Positions 1 to 9,859 of a stretch of 34,954 nt of DNA are shown here, piece by piece. A model generated the notes under the pieces. The model made no database searches. It was not told where the DNA came from and saw only the letters and a list, made by a program, of their open reading frames with translations. The first letter of the stretch is position 1; every line of letters begins with the position of its first letter. This DNA comes from Nonomuraea longispora (GTDB taxonomy: Bacteria > Actinomycetota > Actinomycetes > Streptosporangiales > Streptosporangiaceae): NCBI RefSeq assembly GCF_004348345.1, contig NZ_SMJZ01000080.1, positions 1 through 34,954 of the forward strand, given 5' to 3'. The position numbers and the translations under genes are program-made.

Positions 1-8
1 GCCCGGGA

Positions 9-470
9 TCACCACATGGAGCCGCCCGCCCCCGGCCTCCCGGAGGCCGTGAACCCGATCTTCTCCCCGGCTCCGCGAACGCGTGGCCCTAACCGCATGG
101 TGAGCCGGACGGTGGTGCCGCGCGGGCCGGTGCGGAATTCGGCCGCGTCGCACAACTCGCGGATCAGGAAGATCCCCCTGCCCGACGCCGCGAAGTCCGA
201 CGGAAGGTGGTGGCGGTCGAGGTACTCCTCGGGGATGCCCGTACCGCTGTCGGTGGTCTCCGCGTGGATGACCCCGTCGACCGTCCACAGCCTGAGGTGC
301 CCGTGCCCGCCCGCGTGCTCGACGGCGTTGACCACGCTCTCGTGCACGGCCAGCACGAAGTCCTCCAGCCGTGAGCCGCTCAGCCCCGAGCGCTCCGCAC
401 AGCAGGCCACCGAACGGCGCAGCGTGGAGACGTCGTCGAGCGTGAAGCGCTGGGTCAACAGGGTGCGCAT
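9..470 (-). CDS. Anti-sigma factor-type ATP-binding protein (RsbW/SpoIIAB-like HATPase)
   Basis: The 153-residue product looks like a stand-alone GHKL ATPase of the SpoIIAB/RsbW group. Such proteins bind a sigma factor or phosphorylate a STAS-domain partner. Visible motifs are the N box (HESVVNAVEHA, about residues 43-53), the G1 box (DSGTGIP, 74-80) and the G2 box (SGRGIFLIREL, 97-107). The ATG at 470 is chosen because GGGAGG lies about 8 bases upstream. An upstream in-frame start would add a 31-residue tail with no family resemblance. It lies downstream of the epimerase gene on the same strand, 97 bases away. Its target is unknown. A STAS gene at 8878-9219 is the nearest possible partner, which is inference only. 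Confidence 0.85.
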   Translation of the reverse strand: MRTLLTQRFTLDDVSTLRRSVACCAERSGLSGSRLEDFVLAVHESVVNAVEHAGGHGHLRLWTVDGVIHAETTDSGTGIPEEYLDRHHLPSDFAASGRGIFLIRELCDAAEFRTGPRGTTVRLTMRLGPRVRGAGEKIGFTASGRPGAGGSMW

Positions 471-567
471 GGCAGGCCTCCCACCTCGCCTGGTCGCCGA
501 CGCGCAATATGTGGGGGGCACGACGTTCCGCTGACGGTCTGTTCTGGCGTGGTCACGGGTCATCGGC

Positions 568-1617
568 TCAGGGGCGTCCTCCTACGCCGGTGGCGAGCTC
601 GCGTATCCGGCGTACCGGCCCGCGGTCGGGGGCGAGCGGCCGGGTGTCCATGCCGGCGCCGTCGCGCAGCCCGCGGAACAACTCCCCCATCGCCTCCTGC
701 GACGAGTACTCCGGCGTCCAGCCCAGCACGTCCCTGGCCCGCCGCACGTCCATGAGCGGGATGCTCAATGCCAGCTCCAGGAGTCCCGGCGAGGCCGGCA
801 CGAGCCGCAGCCGCCAGCCGGCCGCGACGGCCGCCCTGGCCATCTGCGACGACACGCGCACGGTGCGGGTGCCGAGCATCTCGGCGAGGTGGTACGGGTG
901 GAGCACGGGCTCGGCGGCGAGGTTGAACGGGCCGCGTACGTCCTTGGTGACGGCCAGCCGGAAGGCCTCCGCCGCGTCCCGCGCGTGCAGCACCTGCAGC
1001 CGCAGCCCCGGGATGTCGGGGACGAACGGGATCACGCCCGGCCTGATCAGCCGCCGGGGGACGAACGGCCCGCCGAACAACCGGCGCTGCTCGGTGGCGG
1101 CGGCCCGCTGGAAGACGAAGCCGGGCCGCATCCGCACCACGCGGATGCCCGGGTGGTCGTGCTCGAATACGTCGAGCACCCTCTCCACGTAGGCCTTCTC
1201 CCGCCCGTACGCGGCCCCCGGCCAGCCGTGCGTGGGCCAGCTCTCGTCCACCGGCCGGTCCTTCGCCCCCGGAGAGTACGCCCCCACGGAAGAGGCGTGG
1301 ACCAGCGCGGGCACCCCGGCCTCCGCCACGGCCCTGAACACCCGCATGCTGCCCAGCACGTTGGCCCGCCAGGTCGTCGCGGGATCCCTGGTCGGCTGGA
1401 ACAACCAGGCGAGGTGGACCACCGCGTCGGCGCCGTCGAAGATCCGCACCAGGTCGTCGCTCGCCACGTCGGCCTGCCGCCAGTCGGTGCTGTCGGCCCG
1501 CCATCCGGGCAGTCTGCGGGCGACCCCGACGATCGAGCTCACGCCGCTGTCCGCGGCGAGCGCGCGTACGAGGCTCGTGCCGACGTTTCCTGTGGCTCCC
1601 ACCACCACGACTCTCAT
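568..1617 (-). CDS. NAD-dependent epimerase/dehydratase (extended SDR)
   Basis: This 349-residue extended short-chain dehydrogenase opens directly with a Rossmann fold (GATGNVG, residues 7-13). It has a Ser-rich active-site strand (HASSVGAYSPG) and a YGREK catalytic Tyr-Lys pair. The family acts on nucleotide sugars, steroids or flavonoid-like substrates; the substrate here cannot be read. I take the ATG at 1617 because the Rossmann strand starts immediately and GAGG lies about 6 bases upstream. A GTG 18 bases further upstream is possible. It is transcribed divergently from the terpene operon, with 239 bases between them. Confidence 0.85.
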   Translation of the reverse strand: MRVVVVGATGNVGTSLVRALAADSGVSSIVGVARRLPGWRADSTDWRQADVASDDLVRIFDGADAVVHLAWLFQPTRDPATTWRANVLGSMRVFRAVAEAGVPALVHASSVGAYSPGAKDRPVDESWPTHGWPGAAYGREKAYVERVLDVFEHDHPGIRVVRMRPGFVFQRAAATEQRRLFGGPFVPRRLIRPGVIPFVPDIPGLRLQVLHARDAAEAFRLAVTKDVRGPFNLAAEPVLHPYHLAEMLGTRTVRVSSQMARAAVAAGWRLRLVPASPGLLELALSIPLMDVRRARDVLGWTPEYSSQEAMGELFRGLRDGAGMDTRPLAPDRGPVRRIRELATGVGGRP

Positions 1618-1856
1618 GCGACCTCGCTGCCCCACGCCGGGAGCGCGAAACCCGGCGGGACCGCGCGCGGGCGGTCTGATCAGGTGGGCGGGCGGGCACG
1701 GTGGCGGCCTGCGGCGCGGAAGACGTCTGCCGCGTGTCAGCGAGCGGTAGTGGCCCGGTCGATCACAACGCCAGTACCAAAAGACACTTTACACTCTCCG
1801 TATTGGGTGACTAACTATTGGTAGCGACTCGGTCGGAGCGATAAGGAGCCGTTCGC
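1618..1856. promoter_or_regulatory. Divergent control region between epimerase and terpene operon
   Basis: This 239-base gap holds no convincing gene. Its right half (about 1765-1825) is AT-rich for this genome and should contain the operon promoter. TTTACA at 1788-1793 followed 18 bases later by TAACTA (1812-1817) is a weak -35/-10 candidate. The hexamer TATTGG occurs twice (1801-1806 and 1816-1821), 15 bases apart. TACCAA (1775-1780) and TTGGTA (1819-1824) form an inverted pair. AAGGAG at 1843-1848 is a strong ribosome site for the ATG at 1857. Confidence 0.4.
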
Positions 1857-2906
1857 ATGCCGGTGAGCTTCACCCAGCACCACCTCGCTGCACGCGTTGA
1901 CCGGAGATTGTCCGCCTTCCTCGACGACTGGCGGGCCCCCGTCTCCGACCCGGGTGTGGAGGCGGCCTACGGGCTGCTGACCGACTTCATCCTGAGCGGC
2001 GGCAAGCGCATCAGGCCGCAGCTGTGTTACTGGGGCTGGCGCGGCGCGGGCGGCGACGACTGCGACGAGATCATCAGCGCCGCCGCGGCCTTGGAGCTGT
2101 GCCACGCGGGCCTGCTCATCCACGACGACATCATGGACGGCAGCCAGTTGCGCCGGGGCCGGGCGACCGTGCACAGAAACCTGGCCGAGCTGCACACGGG
2201 CCCGGGCGCGGAGGCGTTCGGACAGGCGGGCGGCATCCTGCTGGGCACGCTCAGCCTCGCCTGGTCCGACGCGCTGCTGTCGTCGTGCGGGGCCGAGCCG
2301 CCGCGGCTGCGCGCCGCGCACCACCTGTTCGACGCCATGCGCACCGAGGTCATCAGCGGCCAGTACCTCGACATCCTCGGCCAGCTCCGCTCAGGGGCGA
2401 GCGTGGACGAGGCGCTCACCATGATCCGTTACAAGACCGCGAAGTACACCGTCGAGCGCCCGCTGCAGATCGGCGGCGCCCTGGCCGGCGCCTCGCTCGA
2501 CTTGCTCGACTCCTACTCCGACTTCGGCCTGCCGCTCGGCGAGGCGTTCCAGCTCCGCGACGACATGCTGGGCACGTTCGGCACGTCGTCGGAGACCGGC
2601 AAGTCGGCGCTCGACGACCTGCGCGAGGGCAAGCACACGGTCATGTACGCGCACGCCGTGCAGCACGCAACGCCCGCCCAGCTCGCCCATCTCAGACGCT
2701 GGCACGGCGACCCCGAGCTGTCGGAGGAGCGCGCAGCGGAGCTACGCCAGATCCTGGCCGACACGGGGGCGCCGGCCAAGGTCGAGTCGATGATCGAGGA
2801 GCGCGTGAGCGCGGCCATGGCGGCGCTGACCGCGGCCCAGATCAAGCCGGAGGCGCAGCAGGCACTGACCGTGCTGGCCGACCGGCTCGCACACCGTACG
2901 ACGTGA
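1857..2906 (+). CDS. Polyprenyl (FPP/GGPP-type) diphosphate synthase
   Basis: This 349-residue all-helical isoprenyl synthase condenses IPP with allylic diphosphates. The first Asp-rich motif is DDIMD (90-94). The second is the relaxed DDMLG (235-239), which is common in actinobacterial enzymes. GGKRIRP (48-54) is the substrate-binding loop. The residues just before the first motif (AGLLIH) are small or aliphatic, so chain length may exceed C15; the product cannot be fixed by reading. There is no long disordered N-terminal tail of the kind that docks other prenyl synthases into family 2B shells. It opens the terpene operon, and ispH starts 20 bases after its stop. The likely role is to supply FPP to the downstream geosmin synthase. 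AAGGAG lies 8 bases upstream of the ATG. Confidence 0.92.
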   Translation: MPVSFTQHHLAARVDRRLSAFLDDWRAPVSDPGVEAAYGLLTDFILSGGKRIRPQLCYWGWRGAGGDDCDEIISAAAALELCHAGLLIHDDIMDGSQLRRGRATVHRNLAELHTGPGAEAFGQAGGILLGTLSLAWSDALLSSCGAEPPRLRAAHHLFDAMRTEVISGQYLDILGQLRSGASVDEALTMIRYKTAKYTVERPLQIGGALAGASLDLLDSYSDFGLPLGEAFQLRDDMLGTFGTSSETGKSALDDLREGKHTVMYAHAVQHATPAQLAHLRRWHGDPELSEERAAELRQILADTGAPAKVESMIEERVSAAMAALTAAQIKPEAQQALTVLADRLAHRTT

Positions 2907-2926
2907 CGATTCGAAGGGGCATCCCG

Positions 2927-3865
2927 ATGGGACGGGTACTTCTCGCTGCCCCGCGCGGCTTCTGCGCGGGCGTCGAACGTGCGATCACCACTGTCGAAGA
3001 GGCGCTCGACCGCTTCGGGCCACCCGTTTACGTGCGCAAGCAGATCGTGCACAACACGTCGGTGATCCACGACCTGAGCAGGCGCGGCGCGGTCTTCGTC
3101 GACGAGCTCGACGAGGTCCCCGACGGCGCGCTCGTCGTCTTCTCGGCCCACGGCGTCGCGCCCGCGGTCAAGGAGGAGGCTCGGCTGCGCGGGCTCGCGA
3201 CGATCGACGCGACCTGCCCGCTGGTCACGAAGGTGCACAAGGAGGCCGTGCGCATGGCCGAGGCGGGCTACGAGATCGTGCTGATCGGCCATGCCGAGCA
3301 CGAGGAGGTCGAGGGCACCGTCGGCGAGGCCCCCGGCCGCATCCACGTCGTCGATCCGGCCCGCACCGAAGACGTCACCGCCGACGGCTCGGCGCCGGTG
3401 GGCTGGCTGTCGCAGACCACCCTGGCCGTCGACGAGACCATGCGCGCCGTCGAAGAGCTGCGCGGTCGCTTCCCCGGCCTGGCCGACCCGCCGAGCGACG
3501 ACATCTGCTACGCCAGCCAGAACCGCCAGGAGGCCGTCACCGGCATCGCCTCCGGCTGCGACCTGGTCATCGTCGTCGGCTCGGCCAACTCCTCCAACTC
3601 CCGCCGGCTGGTCGAGGTCGCCGTCAACGCGGGCGCCGGCGCGGCCTATCTGGTCGACAGGGCCTCCGACGCCGACGAGCGGTGGCTCGTGGGTGTGCGG
3701 ACCGTCGGGGTCAGCTCCGGCGCATCCGTGCCGGAGGCGCTGGTCGAGGAATTACTCGGCTGGCTCGCCGCCCGCGGATACGCCGACGTCGAGGAGGTGA
3801 CCTTGACCGAGGAGACCCTCACCTTTTCGCTTCCGCCCGAGCTCAGATCCCCACGCGAACCCTAA
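2927..3865 (+). CDS. ispH: 4-hydroxy-3-methylbut-2-enyl diphosphate reductase (IspH/LytB)
   Basis: This 312-residue enzyme catalyses the last step of the MEP pathway, giving IPP and DMAPP with a 4Fe-4S cluster. The three cluster cysteines are visible at C13 (GFCAGV), C97 (DATCPLV) and C194 (DDICYASQNRQ). Substrate-binding histidines sit at H42 (HNTSV) and H75 (SAHG). The ATG at 2927 begins the conserved MGRVLLAAPRGFC strand and is preceded by GAAGGGG. The reading frame stays open far upstream, but that stretch is a shadow of the prenyl synthase. Placement inside a terpene operon suggests a pathway-dedicated extra copy that boosts C5 supply. A housekeeping ispH elsewhere is expected but not visible here. 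Confidence 0.96.
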   Translation: MGRVLLAAPRGFCAGVERAITTVEEALDRFGPPVYVRKQIVHNTSVIHDLSRRGAVFVDELDEVPDGALVVFSAHGVAPAVKEEARLRGLATIDATCPLVTKVHKEAVRMAEAGYEIVLIGHAEHEEVEGTVGEAPGRIHVVDPARTEDVTADGSAPVGWLSQTTLAVDETMRAVEELRGRFPGLADPPSDDICYASQNRQEAVTGIASGCDLVIVVGSANSSNSRRLVEVAVNAGAGAAYLVDRASDADERWLVGVRTVGVSSGASVPEALVEELLGWLAARGYADVEEVTLTEETLTFSLPPELRSPREP

Positions 3866-3883
3866 CGAGATTGGTGGTGCACG

Positions 3884-5293
3884 ATGACAGAAACGACCCA
3901 GTCCCACGTCCCGGAGGACGGCACGGGGCAGCTCAGCCTCAGCACCGATGCCGCCAGGCAACTCTCCACGACGACCAAGACGCCCCCGCAGATGCAGGAG
4001 ATCACCTCACGGTGGCTGCTGCGGCTGCTGCCATGGGTGCAGTGCTCCGGAGGGGTGTACCGCGTCAACCGGCGGCTGACCTACACCCTCGGCGACGGCC
4101 GCATCACGTTCAGCACGACCGGCTCCAACGTGCGGGTCATCCCCGCCGAGCTCACCGAGCTGCACGTGCTACGCGGTTTCGACGACATGGAGGTGCTCCA
4201 GGCGCTGGCCGATCGCTTCGCGCAACAGGAGATCGAGGCCGGCGAGAAGATCGTGACGGAGGGCGGACCGGTCGACCGGCTGGTGCTGATCGCCCACGGC
4301 CGGGTGGGCAAGGTCAGCCGCGGCGCCTACGGCGACGAGCAGAACCTCGGCGTCCTGGCCGACGGTGACCACCTCGGCGAACAGGTCCTGACAGGCGGCG
4401 GCGAGTTCGGGTTCACCGCGAGGGCCAAGACCGCCACCACCGTGCTGACCCTTTCCCGCCAGGACTTCGAGCAGGTGCTGGAGCGCTCGCCCGAGCTGCG
4501 CGCCCACGTGGAGAACCGGCGCACCAGTGTCGACCGCGCCCAGAACGACTATGGCGAGGCCGCGATCGACATGTCGGCCGGCCACACCGGCGAGGCCGTG
4601 CTGCCGGGCACCTTCGTCGACTACGAGCAGAGCCCGCGCGAATACGAGCTGAGCGTGGCGCAGACGGTCCTGCGGGTGCACAGCCGGGTCTCCGACCTGT
4701 ACAACCAGCCGATGAGCCAGCTCGACCAGCAGCTCCGCCTGACGATCGAGGCGCTGCGCGAGCGCCAGGAGCACGAGCTGGTCAACAACCGCGACTTCGG
4801 CCTGCTCCACAACACCGACTTCGGCCAGCGCATCCGCACCCGCTCCGGCCCTCCCACGCCCGACGACCTCGACGACCTGCTGTCCGTGGTGTGGAAGGAG
4901 CCCGCGTTCTTCCTGGCGCACCCGCAGGCCATCGCCGCCTTCGGCAGGGAGTGCAGCAAGCGCGGCGTCTACCCGCAGGCGAGCGAGGTCAACGGGCACC
5001 GCGTGCCGGCCTGGCGGGGCGTGCCGATCTTCCCGTGCAACAAGATCCCGGTCAGCGGCGCCCGCACCACATCGATCATGCTCATGCGCACCGGCCAGGA
5101 GAACCAGGGCGTCGTCGGCCTGCACCAGACGGGCATCCCCGACGAGTACCAGCCCAGCCTGTCGGTCCGCTTCATGAACATCAACGAGAAGGCCGTCATC
5201 TCCTACCTGGTCAGCGTCTACTACTCGGCCGCAGTCCTGGTGCCGGACGCGCTCGGGCTCCTGGAGGACGTCGAGCTCGGCAGGAACGGCTGA
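3884..5293 (+). CDS. eshA: Family 2B encapsulin shell protein with cNMP-binding domain (EshA-like)
   Basis: The 469-residue protein matches EshA-type family 2B encapsulins, which self-assemble into icosahedral compartments. The order is an N-terminal arm and start of the HK97 fold (about 25-92), an inserted cyclic-nucleotide-binding-like domain (about 95-212), then the main HK97 part (225-469). Typical shell segments are PREYELSVAQTVLRVH (251-266), LVNNRDFGLL (299-308), WKEPAFFLAHP (337-347) and SYLVSVYYSAAVLVPDALG (440-458). The phosphate-cassette region reads GEQVLTGGGEFGFTARAKTAT, which retains Gly-Glu and an Arg but is not canonical. The ATG at 3884 follows GATTGGTGGTG (3869-3879), a leader shared with the second shell gene. 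It probably forms a shell with the next gene product around the geosmin synthase. Confidence 0.92.
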   Translation: MTETTQSHVPEDGTGQLSLSTDAARQLSTTTKTPPQMQEITSRWLLRLLPWVQCSGGVYRVNRRLTYTLGDGRITFSTTGSNVRVIPAELTELHVLRGFDDMEVLQALADRFAQQEIEAGEKIVTEGGPVDRLVLIAHGRVGKVSRGAYGDEQNLGVLADGDHLGEQVLTGGGEFGFTARAKTATTVLTLSRQDFEQVLERSPELRAHVENRRTSVDRAQNDYGEAAIDMSAGHTGEAVLPGTFVDYEQSPREYELSVAQTVLRVHSRVSDLYNQPMSQLDQQLRLTIEALRERQEHELVNNRDFGLLHNTDFGQRIRTRSGPPTPDDLDDLLSVVWKEPAFFLAHPQAIAAFGRECSKRGVYPQASEVNGHRVPAWRGVPIFPCNKIPVSGARTTSIMLMRTGQENQGVVGLHQTGIPDEYQPSLSVRFMNINEKAVISYLVSVYYSAAVLVPDALGLLEDVELGRNG

Positions 5294-5325
5294 CCCGTTC
5301 AGGGTCCCAGTGATTGGTGGTGATC

Positions 5326-6690
5326 GTGTTGACGGAGACCGACCAGCGGCTGAGCCTCGACACGGCGGCGGCCCGCACGCTCGCGACGACGACCAAGACG
5401 CCTCCGCAGACGCGGGAGATCTCTCCCCGCTGGCTGCTGCGGGTGCTCCCGTGGGTGGACGTCGCGGCCGGCGTCTATCGGGTGAACCGGCGGCTGACGT
5501 ACGCGGTCGGCGGCGGCCGGGTCGGCTTCGTCACCACGGGCGCCCGCTTCCGTGTCGTCCCGCCGAGCCTGGCGGAGCTGCCGCAGTTGCGCGGGCTCGC
5601 GGACGACCCCGTGCTCGACGAGCTCGCGGGGCGGTTCGAGCAGCGGGAATACGCGCGGGGCGAGACGATCGTACGCGCCGGGCGAGCGGCCGACGAGCTG
5701 CTGCTGATCGCGCACGGAAAGGCGGCGAGGATCGGCACGGGCCCCTACGGCGACCCGGTGACGCTCGGCACGCTGGCCGGCGGCGAGCACGCCGGCGACG
5801 AGCACCGGCAGTGGGAGTTCACGCTTGAGGCGATGACGGCGTGTACGGTGCTGGCGCTGCCCTGGACCGAGCTGCGCACGCTGGCCGAGCGGTCGCCGGC
5901 TCTGAGCGCGCAGCTCGCCCGCCACCGCATCAGCCGGGCCAGACCCCAGAACAAGTGGGGCGAGGCAGAGATCGCCGTCGCCGCCGGGCACCGTGGCGAG
6001 CCCGCGCTGCCCGGCACGTTCGCCGACTACGACCCGGGCCCGCGCGAATACGAGCTGAGCGTTTCGCAGACCGTGCTCCGCGTGCACACCCGGATCGCCG
6101 ACCTGTTCAACAACCCGATGGACCAGACCGAGGAACAACTGCGGCTGACGATCGAGGCCGTACGCGAGTCCCAGGAGCACCAGCTGGTCAACAACCGCGA
6201 CTTCGGCCTGCTGCACAACGCCGATCCCAGGCAGCGCATCCACACCCGCACCGGCCCTCCGGGGCCCGACGACCTGGACGAGCTGCTGTGCCGCAGGAGG
6301 AAGTCCCGCTATTTCCTCGCCCACCCACGGGCCATCGCCGCCTTCCACCGCGAATGCACCGCCGCGGGCGTCTATCCGGGGAGCGCCGAGCTCCACGGCG
6401 CCAGGCTGACCGCGTGGCGCGGCGTGCCCATCCTGCCGTGCGACAAGATTCCGATCAGCCGGGCGGGCACCACCTCGATCCTCGTCATGCGTACGGGCGA
6501 GGAGGACCAGGGCGTCGTCGGCCTGCGCCAGAGCGGCGTCCCCGACGAGCGCGAGCCTGGGCTCAGCGTGCGGTGCACCGGCATCGACACCCGAGCCGTC
6601 GCCTCCTACCTGGTCAGCGCCTACTACTCGGCGGCGGTCCTGGTGCCCGACGCGCTCGGCGTGCTGGAGAACGTCGAGGTGGCTCGTTGA
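5326..6690 (+). CDS. Second family 2B encapsulin shell protein (divergent cNMP-binding domain)
   Basis: This 454-residue paralogue of the preceding shell protein has the same architecture: N-terminal arm, cyclic-nucleotide-binding-like insert (about 86-200), then the HK97 core. Shared segments include TTTKTPPQ, YRVNRRLTYA, PREYELSVSQTVLRVH, LVNNRDFGLLHN and SYLVSAYYSAAVLVPDALG. The insert is shortened near its phosphate cassette (AGDEHRQWEFTLEAMTACT), so ligand binding may be lost. WKEPAFFLAHP is replaced by a basic stretch, CRRRKSRYFLAHP. The start is uncertain: GTG at 5326 is chosen, while TTG at 5329 aligns best with the first paralogue and TTG 5314 or GTG 5317/5320 are also in frame. Thirty-two bases separate it from the first shell gene. 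Confidence 0.9.
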   Translation: MLTETDQRLSLDTAAARTLATTTKTPPQTREISPRWLLRVLPWVDVAAGVYRVNRRLTYAVGGGRVGFVTTGARFRVVPPSLAELPQLRGLADDPVLDELAGRFEQREYARGETIVRAGRAADELLLIAHGKAARIGTGPYGDPVTLGTLAGGEHAGDEHRQWEFTLEAMTACTVLALPWTELRTLAERSPALSAQLARHRISRARPQNKWGEAEIAVAAGHRGEPALPGTFADYDPGPREYELSVSQTVLRVHTRIADLFNNPMDQTEEQLRLTIEAVRESQEHQLVNNRDFGLLHNADPRQRIHTRTGPPGPDDLDELLCRRRKSRYFLAHPRAIAAFHRECTAAGVYPGSAELHGARLTAWRGVPILPCDKIPISRAGTTSILVMRTGEEDQGVVGLRQSGVPDEREPGLSVRCTGIDTRAVASYLVSAYYSAAVLVPDALGVLENVEVAR

Positions 6691-6703
6691 TGAAGGAGTG
6701 ACC

Positions 6704-8877
<2,174 letters not shown>

Positions 8878-8881
<4 letters not shown>

Positions 8882-9219
8882 GTGGGGACGTGGATGCGCG
8901 GCTGGTAATACCACCCCATCATGCGCATCAGCCGCTGCTGGTACGGCGTGACGTTGTGCAGCCGGATCCACCGTTGCGCGGGCGGCAGGGTCGGCATGAC
9001 GAGCACGCGCAGGCCTGAGACGTCGATGAAGGTGAGTTCGCCGGTGTCGACGACGACATAAGAGCCTCGGCGGCAGCGGGCCAGGGCGCCGGCCACGGCG
9101 GAGCTGTTGGTTGCGTCGATCTCACCGACCAGCGAGACGTCCGGCGCTCCTGGCGCCCTCCGCACCACGATGCTCAGCTGCTCATCCTGATAAAGCAGCA
9201 GCTCTTCGACGCCGCTCAC
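8878..9219 (-). CDS. STAS-domain anti-anti-sigma factor-like protein
   Basis: The C-terminal 113 residues of this frame form a STAS domain (SpoIIAA/RsbV group): VSLVGEIDATNS, then YVVVDTGELTFIDVSGLRVLV with the usual DVSG phospho-acceptor serine. These proteins relieve sigma-factor inhibition when unphosphorylated. The start is uncertain. GTG at 9219 gives a normal family length, but the nearest purine-rich stretch (GGGGAG) is too close and a GGGGGG lies about 9 bases upstream. The frame runs open further upstream without STAS-like sequence. It converges on the geosmin synthase gene with overlapping stops (8878-8881), so antisense effects on the operon end are possible. Confidence 0.75.
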
Positions 9220-9398
9220 ACTCCCCGCACCCCCCAACACGAACTCGGGGGTTGTATGCCGAAATGCTCCCTGCAGGGTATGACCACCAGGAACGTCTGG
9301 CGGTTGACCAGAACCAAGGCTACACGAGGTTTGTGGGGCTATGTAAATATCAATGTAAAAACACCGAATCGCGGTGATATTATGACGGTTAACGCTTT

Positions 9399-9455
9399 CC
9401 GGACAGGCCGGGCGTGCCCGCGCCGGCTGCGGGCATGACGGACCGGCCCGTCCGG
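9399..9455. repeat. Nested inverted repeat (large stem-loop)
   Basis: Outer arms of 13 bases (9399-9411 and 9443-9455) pair with one mismatch. Inside them TGCCCGC (9415-9421) pairs perfectly with GCGGGCA (9429-9435). The structure lies between the secreted-peptide gene and the STAS gene and borders the AT-rich island. It could be a terminator, a transcript-stabilising element or a regulatory leader for the STAS gene. Confidence 0.5.
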
Positions 9456-9508
9456 AGGCGACGAGGTGGGCGAGAGTTCTCCTCGCACCGCGCCGACCAG
9501 GGGCTTGG

Positions 9509-9545
9509 CGCCGGTAAGGTGCCGCCACGGCTTCGTGGCTACCGG
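9509..9545 (-). terminator. Bulged hairpin downstream of secreted-peptide gene 1
   Basis: GCCGGTA (9509-9515) pairs with TACCGGC (9539-9545), and GCCACG (9523-9528) pairs with CGTGGC (9533-9538) around a four-base loop. A 7-base bulge separates the two stems on one side. It begins about 50 bases after the stop of the 9596-9859 gene, a usual place for an actinobacterial terminator without a U-tract. Confidence 0.5.
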
Positions 9546-9595
9546 CGTGGCCCCAGGTCAGGGCGTACGCGGGAACCGCCGCCACCTCGGACGGC

Positions 9596-9859
9596 TCAGT
9601 TGTCGTCGCCGACGCTCTCCTGGTTGCTGAGGAGGCTGAGGTCGATGTCCTGCAGGTGACCCGCGGTCAGGACGTCGATGTACTTCACGGAGTCGTTGCC
9701 GACGTCGTTGAGCAGGGTGAGGTCGTCCACGAGGCTCAGCTGGCTCAGGATCTGCTTGCCCTTGTTGTAGGGGTTGGGAACGTCCGCCGAGGCGCTCGTG
9801 GCCGAGAAGCCCAGCATGAAGCCCGCGATGGCTGCACCGGCAAGAATGCGACGCATCAT
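9596..9859 (-). CDS. Small secreted protein, paralogue 1 (family not recognised)
   Basis: This 87-residue protein has a clear signal peptide (MMRRILAGAAIAGFMLGFSATSASA) with probable cleavage after residue 25, leaving about 62 residues that begin DVPNP. The mature part has no cysteine, is rich in Leu, Asp and Asn (ILSQLSLVDDLTLLNDV) and ends VGDDN. It is about three-quarters identical, by hand count, to the 11040-11303 product, which has the same length. That match fixes the start at 9859 rather than the adjacent ATG at 9856. AAGGAG lies 10 bases upstream. I do not recognise the family; it is neither a chaplin nor a typical rodlin. Size, secretion and the neighbouring cell-wall hydrolase suggest a cell-surface or aerial-hypha peptide, which is inference. 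Confidence 0.8.
   Translation of the reverse strand: MMRRILAGAAIAGFMLGFSATSASADVPNPYNKGKQILSQLSLVDDLTLLNDVGNDSVKYIDVLTAGHLQDIDLSLLSNQESVGDDN

Larger units (their letters stand above)
9220..9595. other. Gene-free interval with AT-rich island and nested hairpins
   Basis: I see no credible gene in these 376 bases. The left part should hold the STAS promoter. About 9341-9400 is strikingly AT-rich for this genome and contains an inverted repeat AATATCA (9346-9352) / TGATATT (9375-9381) enclosing CACCG/CGGTG arms. To its right lie two strong stem-loops (9399-9455 and 9509-9545), listed separately. A plus-strand open frame through 9256-9438 has no recognisable product. Confidence 0.5.

Noticed and set aside
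568..1824. Long plus-strand open frames opposite the epimerase gene
   Set aside because: Low-complexity Arg/Pro-rich translations typical of high-GC shadow frames; the minus-strand Rossmann protein explains the region.
1838..1848. GCGATAA resembling a WhiG-type -10 box before the terpene operon
   Set aside because: It overlaps the AAGGAG ribosome site, so the transcript would start too close to the ATG, and no TAAA box lies at the proper distance.
2024..2926. Long upstream extension of the ispH frame
   Set aside because: It runs antisense-like through the prenyl synthase in another frame; IspH homology begins exactly at the ATG at 2927, which has a ribosome site.
5314..5325. TTG 5314 and GTG 5317/5320 as starts of the second encapsulin
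   Set aside because: They lie inside the shared GATTGGTGGTG leader and would leave no room for a ribosome site.
9256..9438. Plus-strand open frame in the 9.2-9.6 kb gap
   Set aside because: It has no ribosome site, no recognised domain and crosses the AT-rich and hairpin elements.
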